Shown here piece after piece: positions 28,796-38,873 of a stretch of 43,677 nucleotides of DNA. This DNA comes from Candidatus Burkholderia verschuerenii (GTDB taxonomy: Bacteria > Pseudomonadota > Gammaproteobacteria > Burkholderiales > Burkholderiaceae). The translations under genes were made by a program, and so were the position numbers. Numbering within the stretch: position 1 is the first letter of the stretch; each line of letters starts with the position of its first letter. The notes beneath the pieces are model-generated. The model saw nothing but the letters and a program-made list of their open reading frames with translations, was not told the origin of the DNA and ran no database searches. The stretch lies in assembly GCF_001189365.1 (NCBI RefSeq), contig NZ_LFJJ01000021.1, positions 1 through 43,677 on the forward strand, in the 5' to 3' direction.

Positions 28796-30118
28796 TTACG
28801 CGGTAAGCGCCTCGGTGCTCGCGTGATGCGCGTGCCCGCCGACGAGACAATGCTTGTGCTCGACGTGATATTCGAACTCGTTCCAGAAATGCTTGAGCAT
28901 GCCGCGCACCGGCATGGCCGCTGCATCGCCGAGGGCGCAAATCGTGCGACCCATGATGTTTTCGGCGACGGAGTTCAGCAGATCCAGATCTTCCTTGCGC
29001 CCGAGACCGTGTTCGATACGATGCACCACGCGATACAGCCAGCCCGTGCCCTCACGGCACGGCGTGCACTGACCGCATGACTCTTCGTAATAGAAGTACG
29101 ACAGACGCAACAGCGAGCGCACCATGCAGCGCGTTTCGTTCATCACGATGACCGCGCCCGAACCAAGCATGGAACCTTGCTTGGCGATCGAGTCGTAGTC
29201 CATGTCGGTGGCGAGCATCGCTTCGCTGGGAATCACCGGCGCCGACGATCCACCCGGAATCACCGCCTTGATCGACTGGCCGCGCACGCCGCCCGCCAGT
29301 TCCATCAGCGTCTTGAACGGCGTGCCGAGCGGGACTTCGTAGTTGCCGGGACGGTTCACGTCGCCCGACACGGAGAAAATCTTCGTGCCGCTGTTGTTCG
29401 GCTTGCCGATCTCGAGAAAATTCTGCGGCCCGATGGCCAGCAGGAACGGCACCGCCGCGAACGTCTCGGTGTTGTTGATCGTGGTCGGCTTGCCGTACAC
29501 GCCGAAACTCGCCGGGAACGGCGGCTTGAAGCGCGGCTGGCCCTTCTTGCCTTCCAGCGATTCGAGCAACGCGGTTTCTTCACCGCAGATGTACGCGCCG
29601 TAACCGTGATGCGCGTGCAGTTCGAACGAAAAGCCCGAGCCGAGAATGTTCGCGCCGAGATAACCGGCCGCGCGCGCTTCTTCCAGCGCCGCTTCGAACA
29701 CGCGATAGACCTCGAAAATCTCGCCGTGGATATAGTTGTAGCCCACGGTGATGCCCATCGCGTACGCGCCGATGGCCATGCCTTCGATCAGCGAATGCGG
29801 ATTCCAGCGCAGGATGTCGCGATCCTTGAACGTGCCCGGTTCGCCTTCGTCCGAATTGCAGACGAGATACTTCTGCCCCGGGAACTGACGCGGCATGAAG
29901 CTCCACTTCAGGCCGGTCGGAAAGCCCGCGCCTCCGCGACCGCGCAGACCCGACGCTTTCACCTCGGCGATCACCTGCTCGGGCGGAATCTTTTCTTCCA
30001 GAATGCGGCGCAGCTGCTTGTAGCCGCCGCGCGCGACGTAATCTTCGAGATGCCAGTTCTCGCCGTTGAGGCCGGCGAGGATCAGCGGCTTGATATGACG
30101 ATCGTGGAGGGAAGTCAT
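28796..30118 (-). CDS. nuoF: NADH-quinone oxidoreductase subunit F (NADH/FMN site)
   Basis: The 440-residue subunit that oxidises [20 protein letters not shown] (about residues 57-72) forms the FMN/NADH pocket, and [12 protein letters not shown] is conserved. Cluster N3 ligands are in [12 protein letters not shown] with a later Cys in [14 protein letters not shown] 30118 is used because it overlaps the nuoE stop by 4 bases (ATGA) and gives the family start [11 protein letters not shown]. The longer frame to 30172 runs into nuoE. Confidence 0.97.
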   Translation of the reverse strand: MTSLHDRHIKPLILAGLNGENWHLEDYVARGGYKQLRRILEEKIPPEQVIAEVKASGLRGRGGAGFPTGLKWSFMPRQFPGQKYLVCNSDEGEPGTFKDRDILRWNPHSLIEGMAIGAYAMGITVGYNYIHGEIFEVYRVFEAALEEARAAGYLGANILGSGFSFELHAHHGYGAYICGEETALLESLEGKKGQPRFKPPFPASFGVYGKPTTINNTETFAAVPFLLAIGPQNFLEIGKPNNSGTKIFSVSGDVNRPGNYEVPLGTPFKTLMELAGGVRGQSIKAVIPGGSSAPVIPSEAMLATDMDYDSIAKQGSMLGSGAVIVMNETRCMVRSLLRLSYFYYEESCGQCTPCREGTGWLYRVVHRIEHGLGRKEDLDLLNSVAENIMGRTICALGDAAAMPVRGMLKHFWNEFEYHVEHKHCLVGGHAHHASTEALTA

Positions 30119-30600
30119 TTCGAAAGTTCCTCGATCAACTGGTCGATCTTTTCGCGGCTCATGAAGCTGCACATGCGATGGTTATTCACCAGCACCACGG
30201 GCGCATCGCCGCATGAACCGAAACATTCGCCTTCTTTCAGCGTGAACTTGCCGTCGGCCGTGGTCTCGCCGAAGTCGATGCCGAGCTTCTGCTTGAGATA
30301 TTCGGCCGCGCTGTCCGAACCGCCGTCCGGACCCAGCTGGCAAGGCAGGTTCGTGCAGAGCGTGATCTTGTGACGACCGACCGGTTTCAGTTCGTACATG
30401 GTGTAGAACGTCGCCACTTCCTGTACCGCGACCGGCGGCATGCTCAGGTAATCGGCCACGAACTGCATGAGTTCGGGCGAGAGCCAACCGTGCTCGTCCT
30501 GGGCAACAGCCAACGCCGCCATCACCGCCGACTGCTTCTGCTCGGGCGGATATTTCGCGACACAGCGATCGATTTCTTTCAGGCCTTCAGCTGAGATCAT
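30115..30600 (-). CDS. nuoE: NADH-quinone oxidoreductase subunit E
   Basis: A 161-residue thioredoxin-like subunit with the 2Fe-2S cluster N1a. Ligands are C82, C87, C126 and C130 (CTNLPC and ECFGSC). I chose ATG 30600 ([14 protein letters not shown]), the usual family start. A TTG at 30621 would add seven residues, but its AGGA sits too close to the codon. nuoE and nuoF overlap by 4 bases. Confidence 0.95.
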   Translation of the reverse strand: MISAEGLKEIDRCVAKYPPEQKQSAVMAALAVAQDEHGWLSPELMQFVADYLSMPPVAVQEVATFYTMYELKPVGRHKITLCTNLPCQLGPDGGSDSAAEYLKQKLGIDFGETTADGKFTLKEGECFGSCGDAPVVLVNNHRMCSFMSREKIDQLIEELSK

Positions 30601-30749
30601 TTTCAGACACGACTCTTTCAATTCCTACCGAACGAACACCTGCCGCGCTTGAGGCTGCGGCAGACCTGGCGTCCTGCGGTTTCCTGTTAGTGCTTCCGCG
30701 CTTGCTTGCGCGGTGCTTACGGCAGCACCGCGCGAGCGGCCGAGTGAGA
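30601..30749 (-). other. nuoD-nuoE spacer with two tandem hairpins
   Basis: This is one of the two long gaps in the nuo operon. Stem 1 is AGCACCGCGC (30724-30733) with GCGCGGTGCT (30708-30717), perfect 10 bp and extendable to 14 with one mismatch, loop of 6. Stem 2 is CTGCCGC (30640-30646) with GCGGCAG (30657-30663). No T run follows either, so they are not intrinsic terminators. They could be RNA processing or stability elements, or traces of a small repeat. I see no gene here. Confidence 0.6.
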
Positions 30750-32003
30750 TCAGCGATCGATCTCGCCAAACACGATGTCTTGCGTACCGATGATCGTCAC
30801 GGCGTCGGCGATCATGTGGCCGCGCGCCATTTCGTCCAGTGCGGCGAGATGCGCGTAACCCGGCGCGCGAATCTTCAAGCGATACGGCTTGTTCGCGCCG
30901 TCCGACACCAGATAGATGCCGAACTCGCCCTTCGGATGCTCGACGGCGGCATACGTCTCGCCTTCGGGCACGTGGAAGCCTTCGGTGAAGAGCTTGAAGT
31001 GGTGAATCAGCTCTTCCATGTTGCTCTTCATGCCGACACGGCTCGGCGGCGCAACCTTGTGATTATCGATCATCACAGGGCCCGGATTTTTGCGCAGCCA
31101 GTCAATACACTGTTTGGCGATACGCGTGGATTGACGCATTTCCTCGACACGCACCAGATACCGGTCGTAGCAATCGCCGTTCACGCCCACCGGAATATCG
31201 AAATCGAGCTGGTCGTACACTTCGTACGGCTGCTTCTTGCGCAAATCCCACTCGACGCCCGAACCGCGCAGCATCGCGCCGCTCATGCCCAGCTGCAGCG
31301 CGCGCTCCGGACTCACCACGCCGATACCGACCAGACGCTGCTTCCAGATGCGGTTATCCGTCAGCAGCGTTTCGTACTCGTCGACGCAGCCCGGAAAGCG
31401 GTTGAAGAAGTCTTCGAGGAAGTCGAGCAGCGAACCCTGGCGCGTCTCGTTCATCTTCTCGAGCGCCTTCGCATTGCGAATCTTGGACGCCTTGTATTGC
31501 GGCATTGCGTCAGGCAGATCGCGATACACGCCGCCCGGACGATAGTACGCCGCGTGCATGCGCGCGCCCGACACCGCCTCGTACACGTCCATCAGATCTT
31601 CACGCTCGCGGAACGCGTAGAGGAACACCGCCATCGCGCCGACGTCGAGCGCGTGCGAGCCGATCCACATCAGATGGTTCAGCACGCGCGTGACTTCGTC
31701 GAACAGCACGCGGATGTACTTCGCGCGGATCGGCACGTCGATGCCGAGCAGCTTTTCGATGGCGAGCACATAGCCGTGCTCGTTGACCATCATCGACACA
31801 TAGTCGAGACGGTCCATGTACGGCACGGATTGGATGAAGGTCTTGGTTTCCGCCAGCTTCTCGGTCGCGCGATGCAGCAGACCGATGTGCGGATCGGCGC
31901 GCTGAATGACTTCGCCGTCGAGCTCCAGCACCAGGCGCAGCACGCCGTGCGCTGCCGGGTGCTGCGGGCCGAAGTTCAGCGTGTAGTTCTTGATCTCTGC
32001 CAT
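30750..32003 (-). CDS. nuoD: NADH-quinone oxidoreductase subunit D (49 kDa)
   Basis: The 417-residue peripheral subunit that lines the quinone site. The N-terminal loop [20 protein letters not shown] (H15, H19) is the conserved quinone-contact loop, and [19 protein letters not shown] is also typical. It is encoded separately from nuoC, unlike the fused nuoCD of E. coli. AGGGAACGTC precedes ATG 32003, which lies 9 bases after the nuoC stop. Confidence 0.97.
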   Translation of the reverse strand: MAEIKNYTLNFGPQHPAAHGVLRLVLELDGEVIQRADPHIGLLHRATEKLAETKTFIQSVPYMDRLDYVSMMVNEHGYVLAIEKLLGIDVPIRAKYIRVLFDEVTRVLNHLMWIGSHALDVGAMAVFLYAFREREDLMDVYEAVSGARMHAAYYRPGGVYRDLPDAMPQYKASKIRNAKALEKMNETRQGSLLDFLEDFFNRFPGCVDEYETLLTDNRIWKQRLVGIGVVSPERALQLGMSGAMLRGSGVEWDLRKKQPYEVYDQLDFDIPVGVNGDCYDRYLVRVEEMRQSTRIAKQCIDWLRKNPGPVMIDNHKVAPPSRVGMKSNMEELIHHFKLFTEGFHVPEGETYAAVEHPKGEFGIYLVSDGANKPYRLKIRAPGYAHLAALDEMARGHMIADAVTIIGTQDIVFGEIDR

Positions 32004-32012
32004 GACGTTCCC

Positions 32013-32615
32013 TTAATGTTTCAGACCGCCGTAGCGATCTTCGCGAATCACGCGCGGCGTGATCTCGCGCGGTTCGATCGTCACAGGCTGATACACGACG
32101 CGCTTCTCTTCCGGGTCGTAGCGCATTTCGACGTAGCCGGAAATCGGGAAGTCCTTGCGGAACGGATGGCCGATGAAGCCGTAGTCCGTGAGAATGCGGC
32201 GCAGGTCGGGATGGCCTTCGAACACGATGCCGTACAGGTCGAACGCCTCGCGCTCGTACCAGTTCGCCGACGACCAGATATCGACCACGGACGGCACGAT
32301 GGGTACTTCGTCGTCCGGAGCAAATACGCGGACGCGCACGCGCCAGTTGTTCGTCACGGACAGCAGATGCAGCACGGCGGCGAAACGCGGACCGTCGTAG
32401 GCGCCTTCGCCGTAAGTCGAATAGTCGACGCCCGCGATATCCATGCACTGCTCGAAGCGCAGCGACGTGTCGTCACGGAGTTGCTTGCAGACGTCCAGAT
32501 AATGGGCCGCCTTGACGACGACCGTCACTTGACCCAGCGATTCGGTGATGCTCTGCAGACGGCCGCCAAGCGCCGTCTCGAGGTTCGCCTTCAGGGTCTC
32601 GAGTTTGCTTGCCAT
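32013..32615 (-). CDS. nuoC: NADH-quinone oxidoreductase subunit C (30 kDa)
   Basis: A 200-residue peripheral subunit without cofactor. The signature block is [20 protein letters not shown], then [20 protein letters not shown]. It packs against NuoD and NuoB in the lower peripheral arm. Normal stand-alone length. 18 bases separate it from nuoB. Confidence 0.97.
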   Translation of the reverse strand: MASKLETLKANLETALGGRLQSITESLGQVTVVVKAAHYLDVCKQLRDDTSLRFEQCMDIAGVDYSTYGEGAYDGPRFAAVLHLLSVTNNWRVRVRVFAPDDEVPIVPSVVDIWSSANWYEREAFDLYGIVFEGHPDLRRILTDYGFIGHPFRKDFPISGYVEMRYDPEEKRVVYQPVTIEPREITPRVIREDRYGGLKH

Positions 32616-32633
32616 AGTTGGGGAGCTCAGCCC

Positions 32634-33113
32634 TTACTGACGGGCGATGGTGTTGGTACGGCGAATCTTCGCCTGCAACTGGATCACGCCATAGACCAGC
32701 GCTTCGGCGGTCGGCGGGCAACCGGGAACATAGACATCGACGGGCACGATGCGATCGCAGCCGCGCACGACGGAATACGAGTAGTGGTAGTAACCGCCGC
32801 CGTTCGCGCACGAACCCATCGAAATGACCCAGCGCGGCTCGGCCATCTGGTCGTACACCTTGCGCAGCGCGGGCGCCATCTTGTTGCAGAGGGTGCCAGC
32901 GACGATCATCACGTCGGACTGACGCGGACTCGGACGGAACACGACGCCGAACCGGTCCAGATCGTAGCGGGCCGCGCCCGCATGCATCATCTCGACGGCG
33001 CAGCACGCGAGACCGAACGTCATCGGCCACAGCGAGCCGGTGCGCGTCCAGTTGATGAGCTTGTCAGCCGTGGTGGTGACGAAGCCTTCTTTCAAGACCC
33101 CTTCGATACTCAT
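32634..33113 (-). CDS. nuoB: NADH-quinone oxidoreductase subunit B (PSST, cluster N2)
   Basis: The 159-residue subunit that holds the terminal 4Fe-4S cluster N2, which reduces quinone. The ligands are the unusual tandem pair C37-C38 (LACCAVEMM) with C102 (GSCANGG) and C132 ([11 protein letters not shown]). Length and start ([14 protein letters not shown]) are normal. It lies 61 bases after nuoA. Confidence 0.97.
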
Positions 33114-33174
33114 TTGATTTCACTCCAGATGAGCAGCCAGCCAGTGCCGCTCATGAATCCGGTGACTCTTGCCG

Positions 33175-33534
33175 TCACTCCCAGTCCAACCCGCCCTTTC
33201 TCCAGATGTAGGCGAAGCCGAGCAGGAACTCGAGCAGAAAGATCATCATCGCGATGAAGCCGGGCCAGCCGATGTCGCGAAGGGACACACCCCACGGAAA
33301 CAGGAATGCCGTCTCAAGGTCGAAGATGATGAAAAGAATCGCGACGAGATAGTAACGCACATCGAACTTCATCCGTGCGTCTTCGAATACTTCGAAGCCG
33401 CATTCGTACGGGGCGTTTTTCTCGGTGTCGGGCTTATTGGGACCGAGAATCTTGCCGATTCTGACCAACGCGATTCCTAAACCAAGGCCGACCAAGAGAA
33501 ACAAGAAGACGGGGTAATAGGGTGCGAGGTTCAA
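33175..33534 (-). CDS. nuoA: NADH-quinone oxidoreductase subunit A, TTG start
   Basis: A 119-residue three-helix subunit and first gene of the complex I operon. The conserved acidic loop is [20 protein letters not shown]. No ATG fits the family N-terminus [12 protein letters not shown]. The codon at 33534 is TTG, with a strong Shine-Dalgarno (TGAGGA) about 5 bases upstream, so initiation at TTG is well supported. A weak start on the first gene could limit expression of the operon (inference). Confidence 0.94.
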   Translation of the reverse strand: MNLAPYYPVFLFLLVGLGLGIALVRIGKILGPNKPDTEKNAPYECGFEVFEDARMKFDVRYYLVAILFIIFDLETAFLFPWGVSLRDIGWPGFIAMMIFLLEFLLGFAYIWRKGGLDWE

Positions 33535-33635
33535 GGCTATCCTCAGATCGGTGATGTGGTCTGTAATTGTTCGTAATCGACTGAACGCTTCAACCGGGAC
33601 GGACCACCCGGAAGGATCACTTGGGACCGCTCACG

Positions 33636-33665
33636 ATCATACCGTAAGGGTACGCCAGATGTGAA
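33636..33665 (-). promoter_or_regulatory. Predicted sigma70 promoter of the nuo operon
   Basis: On the minus strand TTCACA (-35, 33665-33660) and TATGAT (-10, 33641-33636) are separated by 18 bases; each matches consensus at five of six positions. The expected start near 33629 leaves a leader of about 95 bases before nuoA. The -35 overlaps the T run of the tRNA-Leu terminator. Confidence 0.65.
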
Positions 33666-33698
33666 AATGCCAGCCGAAGCGAAGCAGCGGCTGGCATT
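33664..33698 (-). terminator. Rho-independent terminator of tRNA-Leu
   Basis: On the minus strand ATGCCAGCCG and CGGCTGGCAT (33697-33688 and 33677-33668 region) pair around a loop of about 11 bases and are followed by TTTTC. It ends the tRNA transcript about 10 bases after the CCA end and insulates nuo from it. Confidence 0.8.
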
Positions 33699-33707
33699 GG
33701 ATAACTT

Positions 33708-33792
33708 TGGTGCCGACGGCGAGACTCGAACTCGCACAGCTTTCGCCACTACCCCCTCAAGATAGCGTGTCTACCAATTTCACCACGTCGGC
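33708..33792 (-). tRNA. tRNA-Leu (anticodon GAG)
   Basis: An 85-nt class II tRNA with encoded CCA. The acceptor stem GCCGACG pairs with CGTCGGC, with discriminator A and then CCA. The D arm contains AATTGGTAGAC. The anticodon stem CTATC/GGTAG (one G-U) encloses TTGAGGG with GAG in the middle, reading CUC and CUU leucine codons. A variable arm is present, and the T arm contains GTTCGAGTC. The sequence is close to E. coli tRNA-Leu(GAG). The gene lies between secG and nuoA, as in other Burkholderiaceae. Confidence 0.96.
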
Positions 33793-33852
33793 ACTGTACT
33801 GCAATCCGGGAAAACAAACTTCTTAATTGCCGCGAATCGCTTCAAGACTTGA

Positions 33853-33881
33853 ATTATAACCAGCCCTTGTGAATTGTTCAA
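33853..33881 (-). promoter_or_regulatory. Predicted sigma70 promoter of tRNA-Leu
   Basis: On the minus strand TTGAAC (33881-33876) and a perfect TATAAT (33858-33853) are spaced by 17 bases. The start would fall near 33846, about 54 bases before the mature tRNA 5' end. It is the best promoter match in the window and makes the tRNA independent of secG. The surrounding 33793-33982 holds no gene. Confidence 0.75.
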
Positions 33882-33982
33882 CGCACAAAAAGCGAATTCG
33901 GCGAAAATTTGTTCCGGATGAATTTTGGCCTGTTATGCGACCGCAATTCCAGCGTAACGGACGCAAGCGCAAGGACGCGTGC

Positions 33983-34381
33983 TTATTTAGGCACGTCCGA
34001 ACCCGGGGCCTGCGATGCAGGAGTCGCCGTCGCAGCCGATGCCGGTGCTGCCGCCGAGGTCGCCGCCGGTGCGGAGCCCGCCGCCGGAGCCGAAGCCGCG
34101 GGTGCGGGACCTGCGCCGAGCAAGCCAGCCGACGTCTGCGGCTTGTAGCTGCCGAGATAAGTCAGCGCCAGCGTCGTGACGAAGAAAACCGCCGCCAGAA
34201 TGGCCGTGGTGCGCGAGAGGAAGTTCGCCGAACCGGTCGCGCCGAACAGACTGCCCGATGCGCCGCTGCCGAAAGCCGCGCCCATGTCCGCGCCCTTGCC
34301 GTGCTGCAGGAGCACGAGGCCGATGACGCCGAGCGCCGACAACAACTGGACGACGATGATCAAAGTCTTCAAATACAGCAT
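33983..34381 (-). CDS. secG: Preprotein translocase subunit SecG
   Basis: A 132-residue inner-membrane protein of the SecYEG channel. It has two transmembrane helices (about 4-22 and 57-76) joined by the conserved loop LVLLQHGKGADMGAAFGSGA and LFGATGSANFLSRTT. The last 45 residues are Ala/Pro/Ser low-complexity sequence, a tail typical of betaproteobacterial SecG. It follows tpiA by 83 bases on the same strand and probably shares its promoter. Confidence 0.94.
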   Translation of the reverse strand: MLYLKTLIIVVQLLSALGVIGLVLLQHGKGADMGAAFGSGASGSLFGATGSANFLSRTTAILAAVFFVTTLALTYLGSYKPQTSAGLLGAGPAPAASAPAAGSAPAATSAAAPASAATATPASQAPGSDVPK

Positions 34382-34464
34382 TTAAACTCACCCAATACTT
34401 GATGTTTCCGTGACACTCGCGTGTCTCGATACGTTCTTCCGAACCGCTATGCCGCGCGTGCCGC

Positions 34465-35238
34465 TTATTGCAGCACAGTTTGCGCGGCCTGGCAGATCGC
34501 CAGAAAATCCTTCGACTTCAACGATGCGCCGCCGATCAGGCCGCCATCGATATCCTGCTGCGCGAACAACTCCTGCGCGTTCTCCGGCTTGACGCTGCCG
34601 CCGTATAACAGCGACACGCCTTCGGCCGCCGCGCCCTTGCTCGCGAGCCTCGAACGCAGGAACGCGTGCACATCCTGCGCCTGTTCGGCCGTCGCGCTCT
34701 TGCCCGTGCCGATGGCCCAGACCGGTTCGTAAGCGATCACGATCTTCGCGACCTGCTCCGGCGTCAGCACGTCGAGCACTGCATCCAACTGCTCGGCGAT
34801 GACGCGCTCCGTCGAACCCGCTTCGCGCTCTTCGAGCGTTTCGCCGACGCAGACGATCGGCGTGAGGCCCGCATCCAGCGCGCGACGCGTCTTGTTCGCG
34901 ACCAGTTCCGGACTTTCACGATGATATGCGCGTCGCTCCGAATGCCCGACGATCGCATACGTCACGCCGAAATCCGCCGCCATTTCCGCGGCGACTTCGC
35001 CCGTGTACGCGCCATGCGAATGCGCCGACACATCCTGAATCCCCCAGCGCACCACCGAGCCGCCCAACAGCGCCTGCGACTGCGCGAGATATGGACACGG
35101 CACGCACACACCGACGCGCACGTCGTTCTGCAAAGCCGATGCCCCCGCCGCGACTTCGGTCAGCAGGGCCGCATTCTCATTGATGCGACCGTGCATCTTC
35201 CAGTTGCCCACCACCAGTTTTGCTCGATCTCTGGACAT
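34465..35238 (-). CDS. tpiA: Triosephosphate isomerase
   Basis: A 257-residue TIM-barrel glycolytic enzyme interconverting dihydroxyacetone phosphate and glyceraldehyde 3-phosphate. Catalytic residues are visible: K14 in GNWKMHG, H99 in IVGHSERR and E171 in [12 protein letters not shown], with the phosphate loop [11 protein letters not shown] near the C-terminus. ATG 35238 is preferred (GGCGAG upstream); a GTG at 35250 would add four residues. It is transcribed toward secG. Confidence 0.95.
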   Translation of the reverse strand: MSRDRAKLVVGNWKMHGRINENAALLTEVAAGASALQNDVRVGVCVPCPYLAQSQALLGGSVVRWGIQDVSAHSHGAYTGEVAAEMAADFGVTYAIVGHSERRAYHRESPELVANKTRRALDAGLTPIVCVGETLEEREAGSTERVIAEQLDAVLDVLTPEQVAKIVIAYEPVWAIGTGKSATAEQAQDVHAFLRSRLASKGAAAEGVSLLYGGSVKPENAQELFAQQDIDGGLIGGASLKSKDFLAICQAAQTVLQ

Positions 35239-35270
35239 ATGTCTCGCCACTCGGCGGCGGCTGCGTCGTT

Positions 35271-35312
35271 GCCCGATAAGGCCCGATAAGCCGCCTGTTT
35301 ATTGGAATAAAC
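35271..35312. repeat. Tandem 10-bp repeat and 16-bp palindrome in the tpiA leader
   Basis: GCCCGATAAG occurs twice head to tail at 35271-35290. A little upstream of tpiA, GTTTATT (35297-35303) and AATAAAC (35306-35312) form a palindrome around GG. Both lie in the predicted 5' untranslated region of tpiA. Their role is unknown. Confidence 0.7.
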
Positions 35313-35346
35313 CGCTGGGACCTGCAAACTGCTTGCAAAATAGGCG

Positions 35347-35376
35347 ATTTTACTGTGATAAAGCGAAAGCGGTCAA
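35347..35376 (-). promoter_or_regulatory. Predicted sigma70 promoter of tpiA-secG
   Basis: On the minus strand TTGACC (35376-35371) and TAAAAT (35352-35347) are spaced by 18 bases; each matches consensus at five of six positions. The start near 35340 leaves an untranslated leader of about 100 bases holding the repeat and palindrome at 35271-35312. Confidence 0.65.
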
Positions 35377-35423
35377 ACTGCCAGAATCGTGCCTGCAACA
35401 ATTCCGAAGTGATTTACTGCGTT

Positions 35424-36437
35424 TTATTCGGCGCTCCAGTCCAGCACGATCTTGCCGACGTGCGTGCTGTTCTCCATCAACGCATGCGCCTCGGCGGCTT
35501 CGGCGGCCGGGAACACTTGATGGATCACCGGCTTGATGCGCCCCGCCTCGATTTCCGGCCACACGCGCTCCTTGAGCTTCGCGGCGATCTTCGCCTTGAA
35601 CGCGACCGGACGCGGCCGCAGCGTCGAACCGGTGATGACCAGCCGCCGCCGCAGAATATCGTTCAGGTTGATCTCCGCCTTCGAGCCGCCCAGCAGCGCG
35701 ATCACGCAGATGCGTCCGCCATCCGCGAGCGACTTGAGCTCGCGCGGCAGATAGTCGCCCGCGACCATGTCGAGAATCACGTCGACGCCGCGATCGTTGG
35801 TCAGCGATTTCACCACTTCGACGAAATCTTCCGTCTTGTAGTTGATCGCGCGTTCCGCGCCGAGCGCTTCGCACGCGCGGCATTTTTCGTCGGAACCGGC
35901 CGTCGCGAACACGCGATGACCCAGCGCCTTCGCAATCTGAATGGCCGTCACGCCGATTCCGCTCGATCCACCCTGAACCAGCAGCGTCTCCTCCTCGCCG
36001 TTCTCGCCCGCGCCGAGAAGCGCGCGTTCGAAAACGTTGCTCCACACGGTGAGGAACGTCTCGGGCAAGGACGCCGCCTCGATATCCGTCAAACCCTCGG
36101 GCACGGGCAAGCACTGTTCGAGCGGCGCGACCGCATATTCCGCATAGCCACCGCCCGCGAGCAGCGCGCACACGCGATCGCCCTTCTTCAGGCCGAACGG
36201 ATTGTGCTTCGGATCGAAGTCGCCATCGACGATCTCGCCCGCCACTTCCAGCCCCGGCAGATCGGAGATGCCCGGCGGCGGCGCATACGCGCCCTTGCGC
36301 TGAAACACGTCCGGACGATTCACGCCCGACGCCGCGACCTTGATGAGCACTTCGTTCTTGCCTGGCGCGGGCGTCGGGCGCTCGCCCAGTTTCAAGACTT
36401 CGGGTGCGCCAAACTCGGTGATTTCGACGGCCTTCAT
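35424..36437 (-). CDS. NAD(P)H-quinone oxidoreductase, PIG3-type MDR family
   Basis: A 337-residue zinc-free medium-chain dehydrogenase/reductase. The N-terminal GroES-like half contains SGVNRPDVFQRKGAYAPPPG, typical of the PIG3/TIGR02824 quinone oxidoreductases. The NADPH-binding loop is VQGGSSGIGVTAIQIAK (GGSSGIG at 156-162). It reduces quinones with NADPH. ATG 36437 follows GGGAGAGGAT; the frame is open further upstream but is not protein-like. It is separated from pnp by a terminator, so it likely has its own promoter in 36438-36603, which I could not pin down. Confidence 0.9.
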   Translation of the reverse strand: MKAVEITEFGAPEVLKLGERPTPAPGKNEVLIKVAASGVNRPDVFQRKGAYAPPPGISDLPGLEVAGEIVDGDFDPKHNPFGLKKGDRVCALLAGGGYAEYAVAPLEQCLPVPEGLTDIEAASLPETFLTVWSNVFERALLGAGENGEEETLLVQGGSSGIGVTAIQIAKALGHRVFATAGSDEKCRACEALGAERAINYKTEDFVEVVKSLTNDRGVDVILDMVAGDYLPRELKSLADGGRICVIALLGGSKAEINLNDILRRRLVITGSTLRPRPVAFKAKIAAKLKERVWPEIEAGRIKPVIHQVFPAAEAAEAHALMENSTHVGKIVLDWSAE

Positions 36438-36603
36438 ATCCTCTCCCTGGATGCCCGGTCGCCGTCCACGCACGGCAGACCAGACGGTTCGAACCGGATG
36501 ACACTGTGCGCGCCAAAGCAATCGACACACCACACTGCCATCGAGTCCGCGCGTGCATCGGACAAAGCATCGCCGCTTTGCTGTATGTGCACCCGTCAGA
36601 CAC

Positions 36604-36636
36604 AAAAACGGCCGGCTCGCATTCGCGGCCGGCCGT
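36604..36636 (-). terminator. Rho-independent terminator of pnp
   Basis: On the minus strand ACGGCCGGC and GCCGGCCGT pair (36636-36628 with 36616-36608) around an 11-base loop and are followed by TTTTG. It lies 15 bases past the pnp stop. Confidence 0.88.
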
Positions 36637-36651
36637 CACCACCTTAACGCA

Positions 36652-38796
36652 TTACTGCTGCGGCTGCGTCGGTTCCGCTTCCTGCGCGGCGGCTGCTTCG
36701 TTCAGCAGCGCCTTGGCCGACAAACGCACGCGACCCTTCTCGTCCGTCTGGATGACCTTGACCTTCACGACCTGGCCTTCCTTCAGGTAATCGTTGATGT
36801 CCTTCACGCGCTCGTTGACGATCTCCGAGATATGCAGCAGACCGTCCTTGCCCGGCAGGATGTTCACGATCGCGCCGAAGTCGAGCAGCTTGAGCACCGG
36901 GCCTTCGTAGACCTGGCCGACTTCCACTTCCGCCGTGATGTTCTCGATGCGCTTCTTCGCCTCGGCCATGCCTTCGGCGCTGGTGCTCGCGATCGTCACG
37001 ACGCCGTCGTCCGAAATGTCGATGGTCGTGCCGGTTTCTTCCGTCAGCGCGCGGATCACCGAACCGCCCTTGCCGATCACGTCGCGGATCTTCTCCGGAT
37101 TGATCTTGATGGTGATCATGCGCGGCGCGTAGTCCGACAGATTGGTGTTCGTGGTCGGAACGGCCGCCGTCATCTTGCCGAGGATATGCATGCGGCCTTC
37201 CTTCGCCTGTGCGAGCGCGACCTGCATGATTTCCTTCGTGATGCCCTGAATCTTGATGTCCATCTGCAGCGCGGTCACGCCTTGCGCCGTGCCGGCCACC
37301 TTGAAATCCATGTCGCCGAGGTGATCTTCGTCGCCGAGGATGTCGGTCAGAACCGCGAACTTGTTGCCTTCGAGGATCAGGCCCATTGCGATGCCCGCGA
37401 CGTGCGCCTTCATCGGCACGCCGGCGTCCATCAGCGCGAGGCAGCCGCCGCAGACCGAAGCCATCGACGACGAACCGTTCGATTCGGTGATTTCCGACAC
37501 GACGCGGATCGAGTAGCCGAATTCGTCGGCGCTCGGCAGGCACGCGACCAGCGCGCGCTTGGCCAGACGGCCGTGACCGATTTCACGGCGCTTCGGCGAA
37601 CCGACGCGGCCCGTTTCGCCGGTCGCGAACGGAGGCATGTTGTAGTGGAGCATGAAGCGCTCGCGGTATTCGCCTTCGAGTGCGTCGATGCTCTGCTCGT
37701 CGCCCTTCGTGCCGAGCGTGGCGACGACCATCGCCTGCGTCTCGCCGCGCGTGAACAGCGCCGAGCCGTGTGTACGCGGCAGCACGCCGGTGCGGATTTC
37801 GATCGGGCGAACCGTGCGCGTGTCGCGGCCGTCGATACGCGGCTCGCCGTTCAGGATCTGCGTGCGGACGATCTTCGCTTCGATGTCGAACAGCACGTTG
37901 CCGACGGTCGCCTTGTCGGCGGCGGCCGTGCCGCTCGCGGCGGCTTCTTCTTCCAGCTTCGCCGACGTCGCTGCGTACACTTCCTTCAGCTTGGCCGAAC
38001 GCGCCGTCTTGTTGCGCAGTTGATAAGCGGCTTCGAGTTCCGGCTGAGCAATCGCCGTGACGCGCGAAATGAGCGCTTCGTTCTTCGGCGCGGGCGCCCA
38101 GTCCCATTCCGGCTTGCCGCCTTCACGCACCAGTTCGTGGATCGCGTCGATGGCGGTTTGCATCTGCTCGTGGCCGAACACGACCGCGCCCAGCATGACT
38201 TCTTCCGACAGCTGCTGCGCTTCGGATTCGACCATCAGCACCGCGCGTTCCGTACCGGCGACGACCAGATCCAGCGCCGATTCCTTCATCTGCGGGCGGG
38301 TCGGGTTCAGCACGTATTCGTTGTTGATGTAGGCGACGCGCGCGGCGCCGACCGGGCCGTTGAACGGCAGGCCGGACACGGCCAGCGCAGCGGACGCGCC
38401 GATCAGCGCGGGAATGTCCGCCGGAACGTCCGGGTTCAGCGACAGGACGTGGATCACGACCTGCACTTCGTTGTAGAAGCCTTCCGGGAACAGCGGACGC
38501 AGCGGACGGTCGATCAGACGCGAAATAAGCGTTTCGCCTTCCGACGGACGGCCTTCGCGACGGAAGAAGCCGCCGGGGATCTTGCCGGCCGCGTAGGTCT
38601 TTTCGAGGTAATCGACGGTGAGCGGGAAGAAGTCCTGGCCCGGCTTGGCGGTCTTCGCGCCAACGACGGTTGCGAGGACAACGGTGTCTTCGACATCGAC
38701 GATCACCGCGCCGCTCGCCTGACGGGCGATCTCACCCGTTTCGAGGCGGACGTTGTGCTGTCCCCACTTAAATTCCTTGACGATCTTATTGAACAT
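36652..38796 (-). CDS. pnp: Polyribonucleotide nucleotidyltransferase (PNPase)
   Basis: The 714-residue phosphorolytic 3'-5' exoribonuclease of the RNA degradosome. Domain order: first RNase PH domain (about 1-145), all-helical linker, second RNase PH domain (about 310-480; [20 protein letters not shown]), KH domain (about 550-610; [20 protein letters not shown]) and S1 domain (about 620-690; [20 protein letters not shown]). [20 protein letters not shown] is the conserved phosphate/RNA site. It follows rpsO, as in most proteobacteria, and the spacer carries a hairpin that may mediate its known kind of autoregulation. Confidence 0.97.
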   Translation of the reverse strand: MFNKIVKEFKWGQHNVRLETGEIARQASGAVIVDVEDTVVLATVVGAKTAKPGQDFFPLTVDYLEKTYAAGKIPGGFFRREGRPSEGETLISRLIDRPLRPLFPEGFYNEVQVVIHVLSLNPDVPADIPALIGASAALAVSGLPFNGPVGAARVAYINNEYVLNPTRPQMKESALDLVVAGTERAVLMVESEAQQLSEEVMLGAVVFGHEQMQTAIDAIHELVREGGKPEWDWAPAPKNEALISRVTAIAQPELEAAYQLRNKTARSAKLKEVYAATSAKLEEEAAASGTAAADKATVGNVLFDIEAKIVRTQILNGEPRIDGRDTRTVRPIEIRTGVLPRTHGSALFTRGETQAMVVATLGTKGDEQSIDALEGEYRERFMLHYNMPPFATGETGRVGSPKRREIGHGRLAKRALVACLPSADEFGYSIRVVSEITESNGSSSMASVCGGCLALMDAGVPMKAHVAGIAMGLILEGNKFAVLTDILGDEDHLGDMDFKVAGTAQGVTALQMDIKIQGITKEIMQVALAQAKEGRMHILGKMTAAVPTTNTNLSDYAPRMITIKINPEKIRDVIGKGGSVIRALTEETGTTIDISDDGVVTIASTSAEGMAEAKKRIENITAEVEVGQVYEGPVLKLLDFGAIVNILPGKDGLLHISEIVNERVKDINDYLKEGQVVKVKVIQTDEKGRVRLSAKALLNEAAAAQEAEPTQPQQ

Positions 38797-38873
38797 TGTG
38801 ACTCCTTCTTCGTTTGCGCCGCGCCGCGAGGGCGCTGGCGGGACGGTGCCGAGCCGCGCTTGAGAGGTGTGTT

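Noticed and set aside
30690..33257. An 855-codon open frame on the plus strand opposite nuoA-D
   Set aside because: Same shadow effect; no start signal and no recognisable protein family.
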